Source of the DNA: Cytobacillus pseudoceanisediminis
Lineage (GTDB): Bacteria > Bacillota > Bacilli > Bacillales > Cytobacillaceae
Direction of reading: 5' to 3'
Assembly (NCBI RefSeq): GCF_023516215.1
Contig: NZ_CP097349.1
Location: forward strand, 3,348,001 to 3,412,000
DNA: 64,000 nucleotides
A model generated the notes under the pieces. It had not been told where the DNA came from. It saw nothing but the letters and a program-made list of their open reading frames with translations, and did not search any database. A program made the translations under genes and the position numbers. Shown here in pieces: positions 32,321-41,360 of this stretch (positions are counted from its first letter, which is position 1; each line of letters opens with the position of its first letter).

Positions 32321-33277
32321 TTAAGCCGTTGCAGTTGCAGCGTATTTTTCTTCCAATGTCTTCTTTAATAATGAAGCTAACTCAAGCATTCCATATTTTC
32401 CAGCTTTCACTTCTGCATCAGAGTTATAGTTTGTGTTTGTATTAATATCATAAGTAAAAATGTCACCTTCAGCATTTCTGATAAATTCAATGCCAGCGAC
32501 TTGAATATGATTCCTGGCCAGAACGTCTTTATATTTTTCTAAAATTTCGTCCTCAAAACCTTCAATGATTTGGAACTTTGGCTTCTCTTCTGCTTCTTCT
32601 CCAACAGGACAGAATAAGTCGCCAATCTGGCATGCGTCCGCAGGGCATAGTTCAAATCCTTCCGATGTATCAACCCTGACGGCATAAACAAAGTTGCCTC
32701 CGACAAATTCACAGCGGGTGATATAGCTTTCGGGAGATTGAATATATTCCTGAACAAGGGTAATGCCATCAACAGGCTCTTCGAAGGAAGGTCCCTCCAC
32801 ATAAGCTTTTAGAGCTTCAATACTATGGAATAATTGAACACCCAGGCCTTTGCCGGCACGGTTATGCTTCGTGATAAACGGCTGTCCGGCAAATGCTTCG
32901 GCCGCCTTAATAATATGTTGTTTTCCAACCGCTGCAATCGTTTTGGGAGTCCTGACACCAGATTTGTTTAATTCCAAGTACTGCAAAACCTTACTAACTT
33001 CAAGCTTCAGAGCGCTCGTTCCATTCAACACTGTACGGCCATGTGCTTCAAGCCAGGCCAATACTTGTCCCGAAAATTCAGCTGCAAAGCGATGATCACG
33101 GGTATGAGAAGAAGCACTCATCCGGCTATAGAAGATTCCTTCTGGAGGTTCTGCCGATAAATCTACCGTTCCTTCGTCCAAATGCCATTCTTCATAAGGA
33201 ACACCCAGTTCCTCCAGCCTTTTTGTCAAATGGACTGTCCACTCACTATTTTCATGAATTACATATACCTTGCTCAT
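32321..33277 (-). CDS. ATP-grasp ligase (RimK-like)
   Basis: A 318-residue ATP-grasp protein. ITKHNRAGKGLGVQLF (ATP-binding lysine and glycine-rich loop), TLVQEYIQ and VAGIEFIRN...FTYDINTNTNYN (metal-binding Glu/Asn) are in family order. ATP-grasp ligases couple an acylphosphate to an amine or thiol. The closest general type is RimK/alpha-L-amino-acid ligase, but the substrate is unknown. It follows a flavin monooxygenase gene by 15 bases in an operon led by a SAM riboswitch, so it is probably linked to sulfur metabolism. AAAGGGG lies upstream of the ATG. Confidence 0.8.
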   Translation of the reverse strand: MSKVYVIHENSEWTVHLTKRLEELGVPYEEWHLDEGTVDLSAEPPEGIFYSRMSASSHTRDHRFAAEFSGQVLAWLEAHGRTVLNGTSALKLEVSKVLQYLELNKSGVRTPKTIAAVGKQHIIKAAEAFAGQPFITKHNRAGKGLGVQLFHSIEALKAYVEGPSFEEPVDGITLVQEYIQSPESYITRCEFVGGNFVYAVRVDTSEGFELCPADACQIGDLFCPVGEEAEEKPKFQIIEGFEDEILEKYKDVLARNHIQVAGIEFIRNAEGDIFTYDINTNTNYNSDAEVKAGKYGMLELASLLKKTLEEKYAATATA

Positions 33278-33292
33278 TATTATGGCCCCTTT

Positions 33293-34342
33293 CTAGCTCT
33301 TTATTAAACTGCGTTTTTGTTCCACTAATGGCATAACCGTCTTTGCAAAGCGTTCCATTTCCTCCAGCTGAGGTGAAAATTGCAATAATAATAAGTCTAG
33401 GCCAGCTTCTTCATATTGTAAAATCCGATCAGCAATTTGCTCTGGTGTTCCTACTAAGTTTGGCCGCAGACCTCTGTTAGAGACAGAGTAATCCTGCAGC
33501 TGAATCTGCTGCTCTAATTGTGACTTTGTAGTGAAATCCTTAAAACCGGCGTAACCGCTGGAATCCTTCACAGCCGTGATTTTTTCAAGCTCAGCAAGAG
33601 CTTCTTCTTCTGTATCACGGCAAATAACATAAGCAGCCATTCCGAAAGAACTGAATGGCGCATTGCCCGTTTGTTCACGCCGTGCCTTCATTTCTCCTAT
33701 TTTCAGATCAATCTCCTCAGCCGTTCCGCCGTGCATAACATAAGCATCACATTTTTCTGCAATGGTCTGCTTGCCTTTTTCGCTTTCACCGCCTGCATAA
33801 AGAATCGGGTTAGGTCTTTGAACTGGCTTTGGAGCAAGCTTCGTGTCCCTTAAGTCGTAAAATTGACCGGAATAATGGAAGGTTTCTTCCGTCCATAACC
33901 CTTTTAGAACATCAATGAACTCCTCAGTGCGGGCATAACGCTCATCATGTTCTGTAAAAATACCGCCATATTGACGCGCTTCTTCGGCCCACCAGGCAGA
34001 AACCACATTTAGAGTAAAACGGCCGTTGCTGATTTGATCAATATTGGCTGCCATTTTTGCTGCTACAGCAGGATTATGAAAACCAGGGCGGATCGCGGTC
34101 ATAATTTCAATTTTTTCCGTCACGGCTGCAAGTGCGGCTGCCGTGGACCAGGCTTCAAGAGAATCATGGTCCGGTCCTTTAATATCATTTAAATATAATT
34201 CAGCTATTAACGTAGTCGAGTATCCCCATTTTTCAGCCGACTGAATGACGTTTTTAGCATATTCAAAGGTTGGCGGCATATTTTCGTCTTCTACATTTCG
34301 CAGCCAGCCTCCAAAAATCGGCAACCAGAAACCATATTTCAT
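33293..34342 (-). CDS. LLM-class flavin-dependent monooxygenase (SsuD/SfnG-like)
   Basis: About 349 residues of the bacterial luciferase-like fold. GFWLPIFGGW at the start, ATSMRP-type segment TAIRPGFHNP, FTLNVVSAWW and LYAGGESEKGK match FMNH2-dependent sulfonate/sulfone monooxygenases such as SsuD and SfnG, which release sulfite or oxidise organosulfur compounds. The ATG at 34342 has AGAGGAG eight bases upstream; an upstream ATG at 34363 overlaps that site. It follows an S-box riboswitch, so transcription should rise when SAM is low, consistent with sulfur scavenging. The exact substrate is not assigned. No flavin reductase or transporter is next to it. Confidence 0.85.
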   Translation of the reverse strand: MKYGFWLPIFGGWLRNVEDENMPPTFEYAKNVIQSAEKWGYSTTLIAELYLNDIKGPDHDSLEAWSTAAALAAVTEKIEIMTAIRPGFHNPAVAAKMAANIDQISNGRFTLNVVSAWWAEEARQYGGIFTEHDERYARTEEFIDVLKGLWTEETFHYSGQFYDLRDTKLAPKPVQRPNPILYAGGESEKGKQTIAEKCDAYVMHGGTAEEIDLKIGEMKARREQTGNAPFSSFGMAAYVICRDTEEEALAELEKITAVKDSSGYAGFKDFTTKSQLEQQIQLQDYSVSNRGLRPNLVGTPEQIADRILQYEEAGLDLLLLQFSPQLEEMERFAKTVMPLVEQKRSLIKS

Positions 34343-34412
34343 TTTTCTTCTCTCCTCTTGCATTTTTAAATATCTACTTTTCGCATAACTTAAGTTGGAT
34401 TTATAAGCAATT

Positions 34413-34557
34413 AAAAAACTCTCCTCCTAAGAAGAGAGTTTTATCAACCCTCTTCTCATCTTTCAAGCGATGCGCTTGCTGGAATTGGCACAGTATTCAT
34501 CAGAACCTGCTGCCGAGGCTTCAAAGGGCCAGTCCCTCCACCTCTCTGGATAAGAAG
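34413..34557 (-). promoter_or_regulatory. SAM-I (S-box) riboswitch with terminator
   Basis: On the minus strand the S-box core is visible: AGAGAGGTGGAGGGACTGGCC, GAAGCCTCGGCAGC, GTGCCAATTCCAGCAA and GCTTGAAAGATGAG. A P1 stem pairs CTTCTTATC (34549-34557) with GATGAGAAG (34452-34460). It is followed by an intrinsic terminator hairpin with a T run (34413-34443) and then the monooxygenase gene. SAM binding would favour termination. Confidence 0.93.
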
Positions 34558-34673
34558 AAAATATTCAATTTTTTAATTAATTAAAGCGATAATAATTTAA
34601 ATTCACCCAATTGTCAATCAATTATTTCTGAACTCTAAATACTAATAAGGATTATCCTTATATAATGACACTC

Positions 34674-35672
34674 TTAATACATATCCTTCTGAGTAAAATT
34701 CCAAAACGCAACAGCAAGACAGGCGGCAGCCCAAATCCCAAGCATGGTTAATGAAAATGGCAGTGACATCCCTTCAATCGGCGGAGCTTGACCTTCTAAG
34801 TAGTTAATCAGATCAAAGTTCAAGTTCACTAAATACTTGGAGCTCGTCCAGCTCGAACCGATAGAAGATAACAGGGTGCCTGCGATTAACACGGCCATCA
34901 TCGCCCCAATTCCAGTCGCTGTATTTTTCACCAGAACCGATATCATGAGGCTTATGGTTCCAACAACCGCTGTTACCACCCAGGCAAGCCCAACTGACAT
35001 CAGCAGGTATTCCCACATCGGCAGGGTATGGATGTATTCCGTTGAAAACTCACCAGATGCAGAAGCTTGAAATCCGGTCAAAATAGGTGCAGTCCAGCCA
35101 TCATAACCGAGTACGATTCCTGAAACCCCATAACAGACAATCACGGTTGCCGCCATCAGCATGGAGGTATAAAGCAAAACCGTCAGCCATTTAGCCATTA
35201 GGATTCTCCATCGTTTAACCGGCCGGGACAGCAATGTTTTGATGGTGCCATCATTATATTCCCCGCTCACAATATCAGCCATTATAATAATAATGAATAA
35301 AGGCAGGACAAGCGTGATTCCCTGTGAGAAAAAGATGCGGATAAACGTAGGGGCTCCAGGATAGTTTGGATTAATATCGTTGTCCAGATAATACTGCTTT
35401 TGCTTCAGATCAAATTCAAGGAACTGTCTGAACTCGTCCTGGATTCCGCTCGATGCCAGCCGATTTTGCCGATCGACAATCTCCTGCTGAAGCTCCACTC
35501 TCCAGTCCAGAGTGCCCTGTTTTTCGATTTTCTCCTGTATCTCCCGGTATTGTGCGTATGTAAACATAGAGACTAGAATGACTAAAATGACGGTGACAAC
35601 CGCCATGCGTTTTTTGGAAGCAATCTTCATCACTTCATTATGAATCAGGCCAATCATATTTGGATTAGACAA
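34674..35672 (-). CDS. ABC-2 type transporter permease
   Basis: A 332-residue membrane protein with about six predicted helices, an extracellular segment after helix one and the ISVLVKNTATGIGAM region typical of ABC-2 permeases. The TTG start at 35672 (AGGAGG upstream) overlaps the end of the ATPase gene by eight bases. It forms a BcrAB/YtrBC-like exporter pair with that ATPase. The substrate is unknown; relatives act in antibiotic or peptide resistance. Confidence 0.85.
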   Translation of the reverse strand: MSNPNMIGLIHNEVMKIASKKRMAVVTVILVILVSMFTYAQYREIQEKIEKQGTLDWRVELQQEIVDRQNRLASSGIQDEFRQFLEFDLKQKQYYLDNDINPNYPGAPTFIRIFFSQGITLVLPLFIIIIMADIVSGEYNDGTIKTLLSRPVKRWRILMAKWLTVLLYTSMLMAATVIVCYGVSGIVLGYDGWTAPILTGFQASASGEFSTEYIHTLPMWEYLLMSVGLAWVVTAVVGTISLMISVLVKNTATGIGAMMAVLIAGTLLSSIGSSWTSSKYLVNLNFDLINYLEGQAPPIEGMSLPFSLTMLGIWAAACLAVAFWNFTQKDMY

Positions 35673-36591
35673 TATGATCGCCTCCTGTCAAACTAATAAA
35701 TAGATCCTCCAATGTCTGCACTTTCCTTTCGATCGTCCATACATCAATACCCGCCTTCATTAAAGCTTCATTCAGGAGCGAGGTTTTGCTGTCATCCATA
35801 AGAGTGTGTATAGTATGGTCATCATATAGTTCTGCAGCCTGGACATATGGGGATTCTTTAAGAATAGCAAATGCACGAAAAGAATCACTGACTCTCCAAT
35901 CCACACCAGATGACAGTGCACCAACTAAATCGCTGACGCTGCCGACCTTCACGATCTTCCCATGGCTCATAATAGCCACACGGTCCGCCAGCAACTCGAT
36001 TTCACTTAAAATATGACTGGATACGAGCACCGAAAGGCCCGTATCATCGACCAGCTTCCTGATAAATGTCCGCAGATCTTTGATTCCCATCGGGTCCAGT
36101 CCATTTGTAGGTTCATCCAGTATAAGCACATCCGGACGGCCTAACAATGCTTGTGCAATACCAAGGCGCTGACGCATTCCCAATGAATAGGTCCGAACCT
36201 GATCATCAATTCTTACAGTCAGATCAACCAAATCAATGACCTCTTGGATCCGTTCTTCATCCACATCAGGCAGCATCCGTGCAAAGATTTGCAGGTTTTC
36301 GCGGCCGCTCAAATACTTATATAACTCTGGATTTTCGACGATAGAACCAAGCCGCTGCATCGCTTGAACAAATTGCTTTCTCACATCAAATCCGCAGATG
36401 TGAATCTTCCCGGACGTTGGCTTAATGAGCCCAACGAGCATCCGGATCGTGGTGGTTTTACCGGCACCATTAGGACCCAGGAACCCAAATACTTCTCCTG
36501 GATAAATGTCAAATGATATATTATCAATAATTGTTTTCTTTCCAATGATTTTCGTTACATTTTCCAATTGAACTATCGGCTTTAAGCTCAT
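35665..36591 (-). CDS. ABC transporter ATP-binding protein (BcrA-like)
   Basis: A 308-residue ATPase with Walker A GPNGAGKTTT, Q-loop, signature YSLGMRQRLGIA, Walker B VLILDEPTNGLDP and H-loop SSHIL. A C-terminal extension of about 90 residues is usual for BcrA/NodI-type drug or lantibiotic export ATPases. It overlaps the permease gene that follows. AAGGGTGA precedes the ATG. Diverges from the SGNH hydrolase gene, with about 107 bases between the starts. Confidence 0.9.
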   Translation of the reverse strand: MSLKPIVQLENVTKIIGKKTIIDNISFDIYPGEVFGFLGPNGAGKTTTIRMLVGLIKPTSGKIHICGFDVRKQFVQAMQRLGSIVENPELYKYLSGRENLQIFARMLPDVDEERIQEVIDLVDLTVRIDDQVRTYSLGMRQRLGIAQALLGRPDVLILDEPTNGLDPMGIKDLRTFIRKLVDDTGLSVLVSSHILSEIELLADRVAIMSHGKIVKVGSVSDLVGALSSGVDWRVSDSFRAFAILKESPYVQAAELYDDHTIHTLMDDSKTSLLNEALMKAGIDVWTIERKVQTLEDLFISLTGGDHIV

Positions 36592-36698
36592 AGCATCACC
36601 CTTGTTCTATTCTAACTAAATTTTCGAATAATGACTCTTTTAAATACTCAATTTGAGAAAAATTTAGATACAATTACATTAAAAGGAGAAGTCAAACG

Positions 36699-37469
36699 AT
36701 GAAAAAATGGATGTGGCAGTTATTTTTAACATTGTCCCTTGCGCTGACAGTTCTTTTTGGGTATGGCCTAGTCAGTGCCTACATGGATGTTACCAGTCCG
36801 CCTCGAGCAGAGATATTAGCTAAAACAGAAGAAGTTCCTGTCACACCTGGTGATACATATGTTGCACTTGGCGATTCATTGACCAGAGGTGTCGGCTCAT
36901 CAAATGGGGAAGGTTTTGTCCAGCCGGTTGGAAATGAACTTAAAGAAAATAATACTATAGAGCGTTTCCAAAACCTGGGTGTGAGAGGTGCCAGAATTGA
37001 AGATTTGCTGGCCCAGTTAGAACAAAAAGAAGTCAAGAGATCTCTTAAAGATGCCAAAATCATTACCATTACAATAGGGGGAAATAACCTTTTTAATAGC
37101 GGGGAGATCCTCGAAAAATATTCAGAAGAAACCGTCCTTGGCATCCTGGAGACCGAAATTCCGAATTTGGAAAAGACGTTTAAAAACATTCGTGAAAGTA
37201 ATCCCAATGCAGTCATACTCTATATGGGGCTATATAATCCATTCAAGCAATCGCCCAACGGGGATTCATTTGATTCCATCATCCAAAAATGGAATGAGTC
37301 TGCCCGTACACTAGGCTTGAAATACAAAGTTCAAGTAGTGGATACTTTCAATCTGGTCACAGACGCCAAACGCCATCTTTCCAGTGATGTCTTTCATCCG
37401 AATGATGCTACTTATCAGCAAATAGCTGAAAGCATGTCACTTGTCATTGAAAAAAGTATCATACAATAA
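36699..37469 (+). CDS. SGNH/GDSL hydrolase, membrane-anchored
   Basis: A 256-residue protein with an N-terminal signal anchor (residues 5-27) and an extracellular SGNH hydrolase domain. Block I is YVALGDSLTRG with the catalytic Ser, the Gly block is GVRGAR, the Asn block is IGGNNLF, and the final DVFHPND holds the Asp and His. It resembles Bacillus YpmR-type lipases/esterases acting on lipid or cell-wall esters. AAAGGAG lies upstream of the ATG. A strong terminator follows. Confidence 0.88.
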   Translation: MKKWMWQLFLTLSLALTVLFGYGLVSAYMDVTSPPRAEILAKTEEVPVTPGDTYVALGDSLTRGVGSSNGEGFVQPVGNELKENNTIERFQNLGVRGARIEDLLAQLEQKEVKRSLKDAKIITITIGGNNLFNSGEILEKYSEETVLGILETEIPNLEKTFKNIRESNPNAVILYMGLYNPFKQSPNGDSFDSIIQKWNESARTLGLKYKVQVVDTFNLVTDAKRHLSSDVFHPNDATYQQIAESMSLVIEKSIIQ

Positions 37470-37470
37470 G

Positions 37471-37503
37471 AAAAAGGTGAATCCACGGCAGATTCACCTT
37501 TTT
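37471..37503 (+). terminator. Rho-independent terminator
   Basis: AAAAAGGTGAATC and GATTCACCTTTTT pair around a seven-base loop, directly after the SGNH hydrolase stop. Confidence 0.9.
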
Positions 37504-37580
37504 CATAATTTGTATGCTTCATTAACCTTTAGCCAAAAGGTCCTATAGGGCTATGAATCCGTTATCCTATAATGGTGTGC

Positions 37581-38330
37581 TTACCCTAACTGGCGTTTGA
37601 ATTCCTTAACAGCGAAGAAGTAAGAGATGAGCATGATGCCGACGCACCAGGCAAGCGCGATCCAGATGCCGCTGCCAACAGACCCTTCATACAAGAGGGC
37701 ACGGATCGCATCCACGATTGAAGTCACGGGCTGGTTTTCAGCGAACGCACGGACTATTTTAGGCATGGTGTCGGTGGGAACAAAGGCCGAACTGATAAAC
37801 GGCAGGAAAATCAGCGGGTATGAGTAGGCTGTCGCCCCTTCCATAGACCCCGCTTTCAATCCGGGAATGACCGCCAGCCATGTCAGCGCCAGTGTAAACA
37901 TCCCGAGTATTCCAGCTACCGCAAGCCACTCCAGGACATCAGCGCTGGAACGAAAACCCATCAAGAGAGCAACGAGGATAACCACCACGATAGTAAGCGC
38001 ATTGGAAACAAGCGAGGTCAGCACGTGAGCCCACAATACCGACGAGCGCTTGATGGGCATCGTAATGAAACGCGACATCAGCCCGCTCTTTACATCCGTA
38101 AACAGCCGGACGGAAGTGTAAGCAACGCCGGACGCGATAGCCATCAGCAGAATTCCCGGCAATAAATAATTGACGTAGTTGTCCGTTCCTGTCTCTATGG
38201 CGCCGCCAAATACGTAGACAAACAGCAGCATCATCATAATCGGCGTAATCGCCACCGTGATAATCGTATCCGGACTGCGCATAATGTTGCGCATTAAACG
38301 ACCTAGTAATACCCCTGTTTTGCTTTTCAT
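37581..38330 (-). CDS. ABC-2 permease, DrrB-like drug exporter
   Basis: A 249-residue permease with about six helices; FITMPIKRSSVLWAHVL and the following helices match DrrB/daunorubicin-type exporters. The start directly follows the stop of the ATPase gene (TAAATG). This pair has clearly higher GC than its surroundings. With the PadR and DUF1048 genes upstream it forms a common Firmicutes drug-responsive export locus. The substrate is unknown. Confidence 0.85.
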   Translation of the reverse strand: MKSKTGVLLGRLMRNIMRSPDTIITVAITPIMMMLLFVYVFGGAIETGTDNYVNYLLPGILLMAIASGVAYTSVRLFTDVKSGLMSRFITMPIKRSSVLWAHVLTSLVSNALTIVVVILVALLMGFRSSADVLEWLAVAGILGMFTLALTWLAVIPGLKAGSMEGATAYSYPLIFLPFISSAFVPTDTMPKIVRAFAENQPVTSIVDAIRALLYEGSVGSGIWIALAWCVGIMLISYFFAVKEFKRQLG

Positions 38331-39092
38331 TTACATTTCCTCCTTTTTGCCGATGATTGCGAGGAAGATTTCCTCCAATGTCGGCTGCTTCTCGATATAC
38401 TCCACCTTCGCTGGCGGGAACATCTCCTTGAGTTCGGTTAGAGTACCGGTCGTGATGATTTTTCCGCCATGCAGAATGGCGATTCGGTCCGCCAATTGTT
38501 CGGCTTCCTCCAGATACTGGGTCGTCAGCAGGATGGTCGTGCCGCCGCCGGCAAGCTCCTTGACGGTATCCCAGACTTCAATCCGCGCTTCCGGGTCAAG
38601 CCCTGTCGTTGGTTCGTCGAGAAAAATGACTGCCGGCGTCCCGATCAGGCTCATGGCAATGTCAAGCCGGCGCTTCATCCCGCCGGAATAATTGTCAGCC
38701 CGGCGGTTGGCCGCCTCGGCCAGGCTGAATCTTGCAAGCAGATTGTCAGCGACTTCTGCGGGATTGGAAACTCCCCTCAGCCTGGCGATCATCATCAGGT
38801 TTTCCCGCCCGGTGAGCATGCCGTCTAAGCTTGAGAACTGCCCTGTCAGACTGATGCACTGGCGAACATGATCCGGTTGCCGCTGGACGTCAAAGCCGCA
38901 AATACCTGCTTCTCCGCCATCAGACTTCATCAGCGTCGAGAGGATGTTGACGGTCGTCGTCTTGCCCGCTCCATTTGAACCCAGCAGGGCGAAAATTTCG
39001 CCGCGCCTCACCTCAAAATCCACCCCCTTTAAGACTTCCTTATCTTTAAAGGATTTTTTTAACCCTTTTACAGAAATCGCTGCACTGCTCAT
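38331..39092 (-). CDS. ABC transporter ATP-binding protein, DrrA-like
   Basis: A 253-residue ATPase with Walker A GSNGAGKTTT, signature YSGGMKRRLDIA, Walker B VIFLDEPTTGLDP and the C-terminal EYIEKQPTLEEIF segment typical of DrrA. It works with the permease directly downstream to export a hydrophobic drug. A copy of the putative PadR operator block lies upstream at 39161-39255, so this pair can be transcribed separately from the regulator genes. Confidence 0.9.
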   Translation of the reverse strand: MSSAAISVKGLKKSFKDKEVLKGVDFEVRRGEIFALLGSNGAGKTTTVNILSTLMKSDGGEAGICGFDVQRQPDHVRQCISLTGQFSSLDGMLTGRENLMMIARLRGVSNPAEVADNLLARFSLAEAANRRADNYSGGMKRRLDIAMSLIGTPAVIFLDEPTTGLDPEARIEVWDTVKELAGGGTTILLTTQYLEEAEQLADRIAILHGGKIITTGTLTELKEMFPPAKVEYIEKQPTLEEIFLAIIGKKEEM

Positions 39093-39160
39093 ACTTTTTC
39101 CTCCTTATAATTAGCGCCTTGCGGAGCTGGATTGCCTACAAACCCCTACTTAGTCTAACA

Positions 39161-39255
39161 GATATTCTGTATAACTTAGTACCGAGGTAAAAATGAAACT
39201 GAATAGTGCAGGTGACAAATCACATTTGTAAAACACCTATTCAGTCGGTATTATA
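39161..39255 (-). promoter_or_regulatory. Candidate PadR operator/promoter block, copy 1
   Basis: Contains TATTCTGT, ACTTAGTACC, an ACTGAATAG...CTATTCAGT inverted pair and TTGTAAAAC in the same order as the block at 40029-40112 upstream of padR. The duplicated order suggests that one regulator controls both promoters. Confidence 0.5.
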
Positions 39256-39263
39256 TATAGAAT

Positions 39264-39605
39264 TTATTTTTTCCCCAATCGCTTCATGATACTCTCATTC
39301 AAATCCTCACGATACTTGGCAACATAGGTTTTAGCATTTGCCACTAGTTCGTCGGCAAAGGATGCCACGTCATCTCCGGTGATTTCCAGCACTTGTCTGC
39401 CTTCCGCCGCACCGGCTTCGAACAAATCGATTAATTCATACTGCATGTGCAGCATATCCATCCCGTTGCCCGCTGAGAAATTCCACATATAGTTTTGAAT
39501 TTTCTTAAATACAAACTGGTAATCCTCTGGAAGGGCTTCAACCCTCGCCATCATCATCTTGTATTCTTTTTTATCACCAATCATTTTTTTAAACATATCA
39601 AACAT
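39264..39605 (-). CDS. DUF1048 family protein
   Basis: About 113 residues, helical, with MDMLHMQYELIDLFEAGAAEGRQV matching the DUF1048 family often encoded beside PadR regulators and DrrAB-type exporters. GGAGG lies nine bases before the ATG at 39605; the frame is open to 39650. The molecular role is unknown. It lies between padR and the exporter genes. Confidence 0.8.
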   Translation of the reverse strand: MFDMFKKMIGDKKEYKMMMARVEALPEDYQFVFKKIQNYMWNFSAGNGMDMLHMQYELIDLFEAGAAEGRQVLEITGDDVASFADELVANAKTYVAKYREDLNESIMKRLGKK

Positions 39606-39677
39606 GTTATTTTTCCTCCTTTTTTTATAAAGCTGAACAAGACACTCCAAAAATATCCGACAGAATATCTTATGAAA

Positions 39678-39998
39678 CTAGGTTGACTTCAAGACGTTGA
39701 TTTTTGAAGATACAAAATCCCATTTTTCCCAAAATAATTCAAGTTCCTGGCGGCCAGCATCATTTAGTGAGTAAAATTTGCGGGGCGGTCCCATATCTGA
39801 AGGTTTCTTTTCCACGTTCACCAGCTTTTTCTTTTCTAATCGCACGAGGATGGTGTACACCGTCCCTTCCACTACTTCGGTAAAACCAAGCTGGTTCAGC
39901 CGGCGGGTAATCTCGTAGCCATAGGTTTCATGTCGGCTGATGATTTCCAGCACACAGCCTTCAAGCGATCCCTTCAGCATTTCAGTTAAATTTTCCAT
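39678..39998 (-). CDS. PadR-family transcriptional regulator
   Basis: A 106-residue winged-helix protein: LKGSLEGCVLEIISRHETYGYEI, EVVEGTVYTILVRLEKKKLV and a C-terminal helix FWEKWDFVSSKIN, the PadR layout. Such repressors are released by drugs and control adjacent exporters. AGAGGAGG precedes the ATG. A likely operator block lies directly upstream and a second before the exporter genes. Confidence 0.9.
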   Translation of the reverse strand: MENLTEMLKGSLEGCVLEIISRHETYGYEITRRLNQLGFTEVVEGTVYTILVRLEKKKLVNVEKKPSDMGPPRKFYSLNDAGRQELELFWEKWDFVSSKINVLKST

Positions 39999-40028
39999 AT
40001 TCAGAGCCTCCTCTATTGTGTCTGACTT

Positions 40029-40112
40029 ATATTCAGTGATACTTAGTACCAGGGAAAATTTTTTTACTGAACAGCACTTGTAAAACTCCGCTATTCAGTA
40101 TTGCTTATTACA
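40029..40112 (-). promoter_or_regulatory. Candidate PadR operator/promoter block, copy 2
   Basis: Has TATTCAGT, ACTTAGTACC, a TACTGAACAG...CTATTCAGTA inverted pair and TTGTAAAAC, parallel to the block at 39161-39255. Located just upstream of padR. Confidence 0.5.
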
Positions 40113-40263
40113 GGTATATCGTAACACCGAGTAGCAAAGAGTGTCAACTATTTTCATAAGAATAATTTAATTTGGTCAACTGCCCCACAAGCATAATAAA
40201 AAAACCTGCCTGATTAGTAGCTTATGAGCAACGATAGCTCAGTAACAATTATATGACAACTAG

Positions 40264-40606
40264 CTATTTCTCCCAAAGCTCGACCAGTCGGCCATCAGGG
40301 TCTTCGATCCAAATAAACTTTCCAAACCCACTAACCTCTTTTTCCTTAGCAAGAGGGACACCAATTTGTTCAAGATACTTAATAGTTTCGTTTAAATCAC
40401 CTACTTGAAAATTTAACATCACTTGTTGCTCTGCTGGAAAATAACTGTCATTCCCGGCAAAGAAAGAAAAGATAGTCACATTGCCTAATGGGGGTTTAAT
40501 CAAGGTCCCATTCCAATTTTCTATTTCAATCTTCAGCACTTCACTGTACCATTTTTTCACAGCATCAAGATTCTTAGTTCTCCATTCCGCCGAAACCTTT
40601 TATCAT
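40264..40606 (-). CDS. VOC/glyoxalase-fold protein, frameshifted near the start
   Basis: A vicinal-oxygen-chelate domain of about 113 residues; AVKKWYSEVLKIEIENW and the final WIEDPDGRLVELWEK are typical. The frame visible from 40560 lacks the first strand. An ATG at 40606 with AGGAG upstream reads MIK, then continues in the main frame as VSAEWRTKNLDA if one A is removed from the run at 40598-40601. So this is probably one intact gene with an indel error. VOC proteins include metalloenzymes and drug-binding resistance proteins. No function is assigned. Confidence 0.7.
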
Positions 40607-40705
40607 CGCAACTAACTCCTGTCTTTTTTATTTACAAACTTTAGTATTTCTATAAAAAAGGAACTGCTGCACACAGTTCCTTCGATATACTCCACCAATG
40701 ACCAG

Positions 40706-41353
40706 TTAAATCCAATCTGCACTTTCGTCGGCAAGCCTTTGTAAATCATTCATAAAAACACCAGCATGATAGCCATCACAAACAGCATGGTGCATTTGTA
40801 AAGAGACAGGCAGGAAAAATTCATCATTTACTTGTGAATACTTCCCTCCAGTTATTATGGGTAAGAGAAAATCCCCGCCATTATTTATATTTAAATTAAA
40901 TGCGGTAAAAGAACTCCAAGGAATCATAGAGATCGGAATAGTATTATCTGGTATAGGTATTTTTGGAAATAATCTCCCCGTACCATTGTATTTTTCTGCA
41001 TCTTTTTCATATTGAGAATGAAACTCAGAAAAAATAGATAAGTTTGGTGACCAGATTCCAGAAAATGTGTGTGTCTTTTTATCAAAAATGGTATAGAGAG
41101 GGCATATCTCTGTCCAATAACCTAAATTACCTTCTGAGTTGAAATTTATTCTAAATTCTCTGTGGGCGTTAACGATTTTTGTCACCATAAAAATAAACGC
41201 AGGATATAACTTATAATTCTTTTTCTTTAAGTTCTTCATAAGCATCGTAATATTTATTTCATTCGTCAGACTGAATGTTGTCTGCTGCTGTATATAGTGT
41301 TCAAAATATTCCTTTCGATCCCAATTGTCACGATTAATACTGTTAAATTTCAT
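40706..41353 (-). CDS. cat: Chloramphenicol O-acetyltransferase, type A
   Basis: A 215-residue type A CAT that acetylates chloramphenicol at the 3-hydroxyl with acetyl-CoA. The catalytic block HHAVCDGYHAG is at residues 188-198, with FNREFRINF-like AHREFRINF near residue 66 and the WSSF region near 146, all at family positions. I chose the ATG at 41353, eight bases after GGAGG. A TTG at 41359 is too close to that site. The upstream region holds a nine-codon leader and a stem that hides the ribosome binding site, so expression is probably induced by chloramphenicol. Length matches other Gram-positive CATs. Confidence 0.93.
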   Translation of the reverse strand: MKFNSINRDNWDRKEYFEHYIQQQTTFSLTNEINITMLMKNLKKKNYKLYPAFIFMVTKIVNAHREFRINFNSEGNLGYWTEICPLYTIFDKKTHTFSGIWSPNLSIFSEFHSQYEKDAEKYNGTGRLFPKIPIPDNTIPISMIPWSSFTAFNLNINNGGDFLLPIITGGKYSQVNDEFFLPVSLQMHHAVCDGYHAGVFMNDLQRLADESADWI

Positions 41354-41360
41354 ACTCAAC

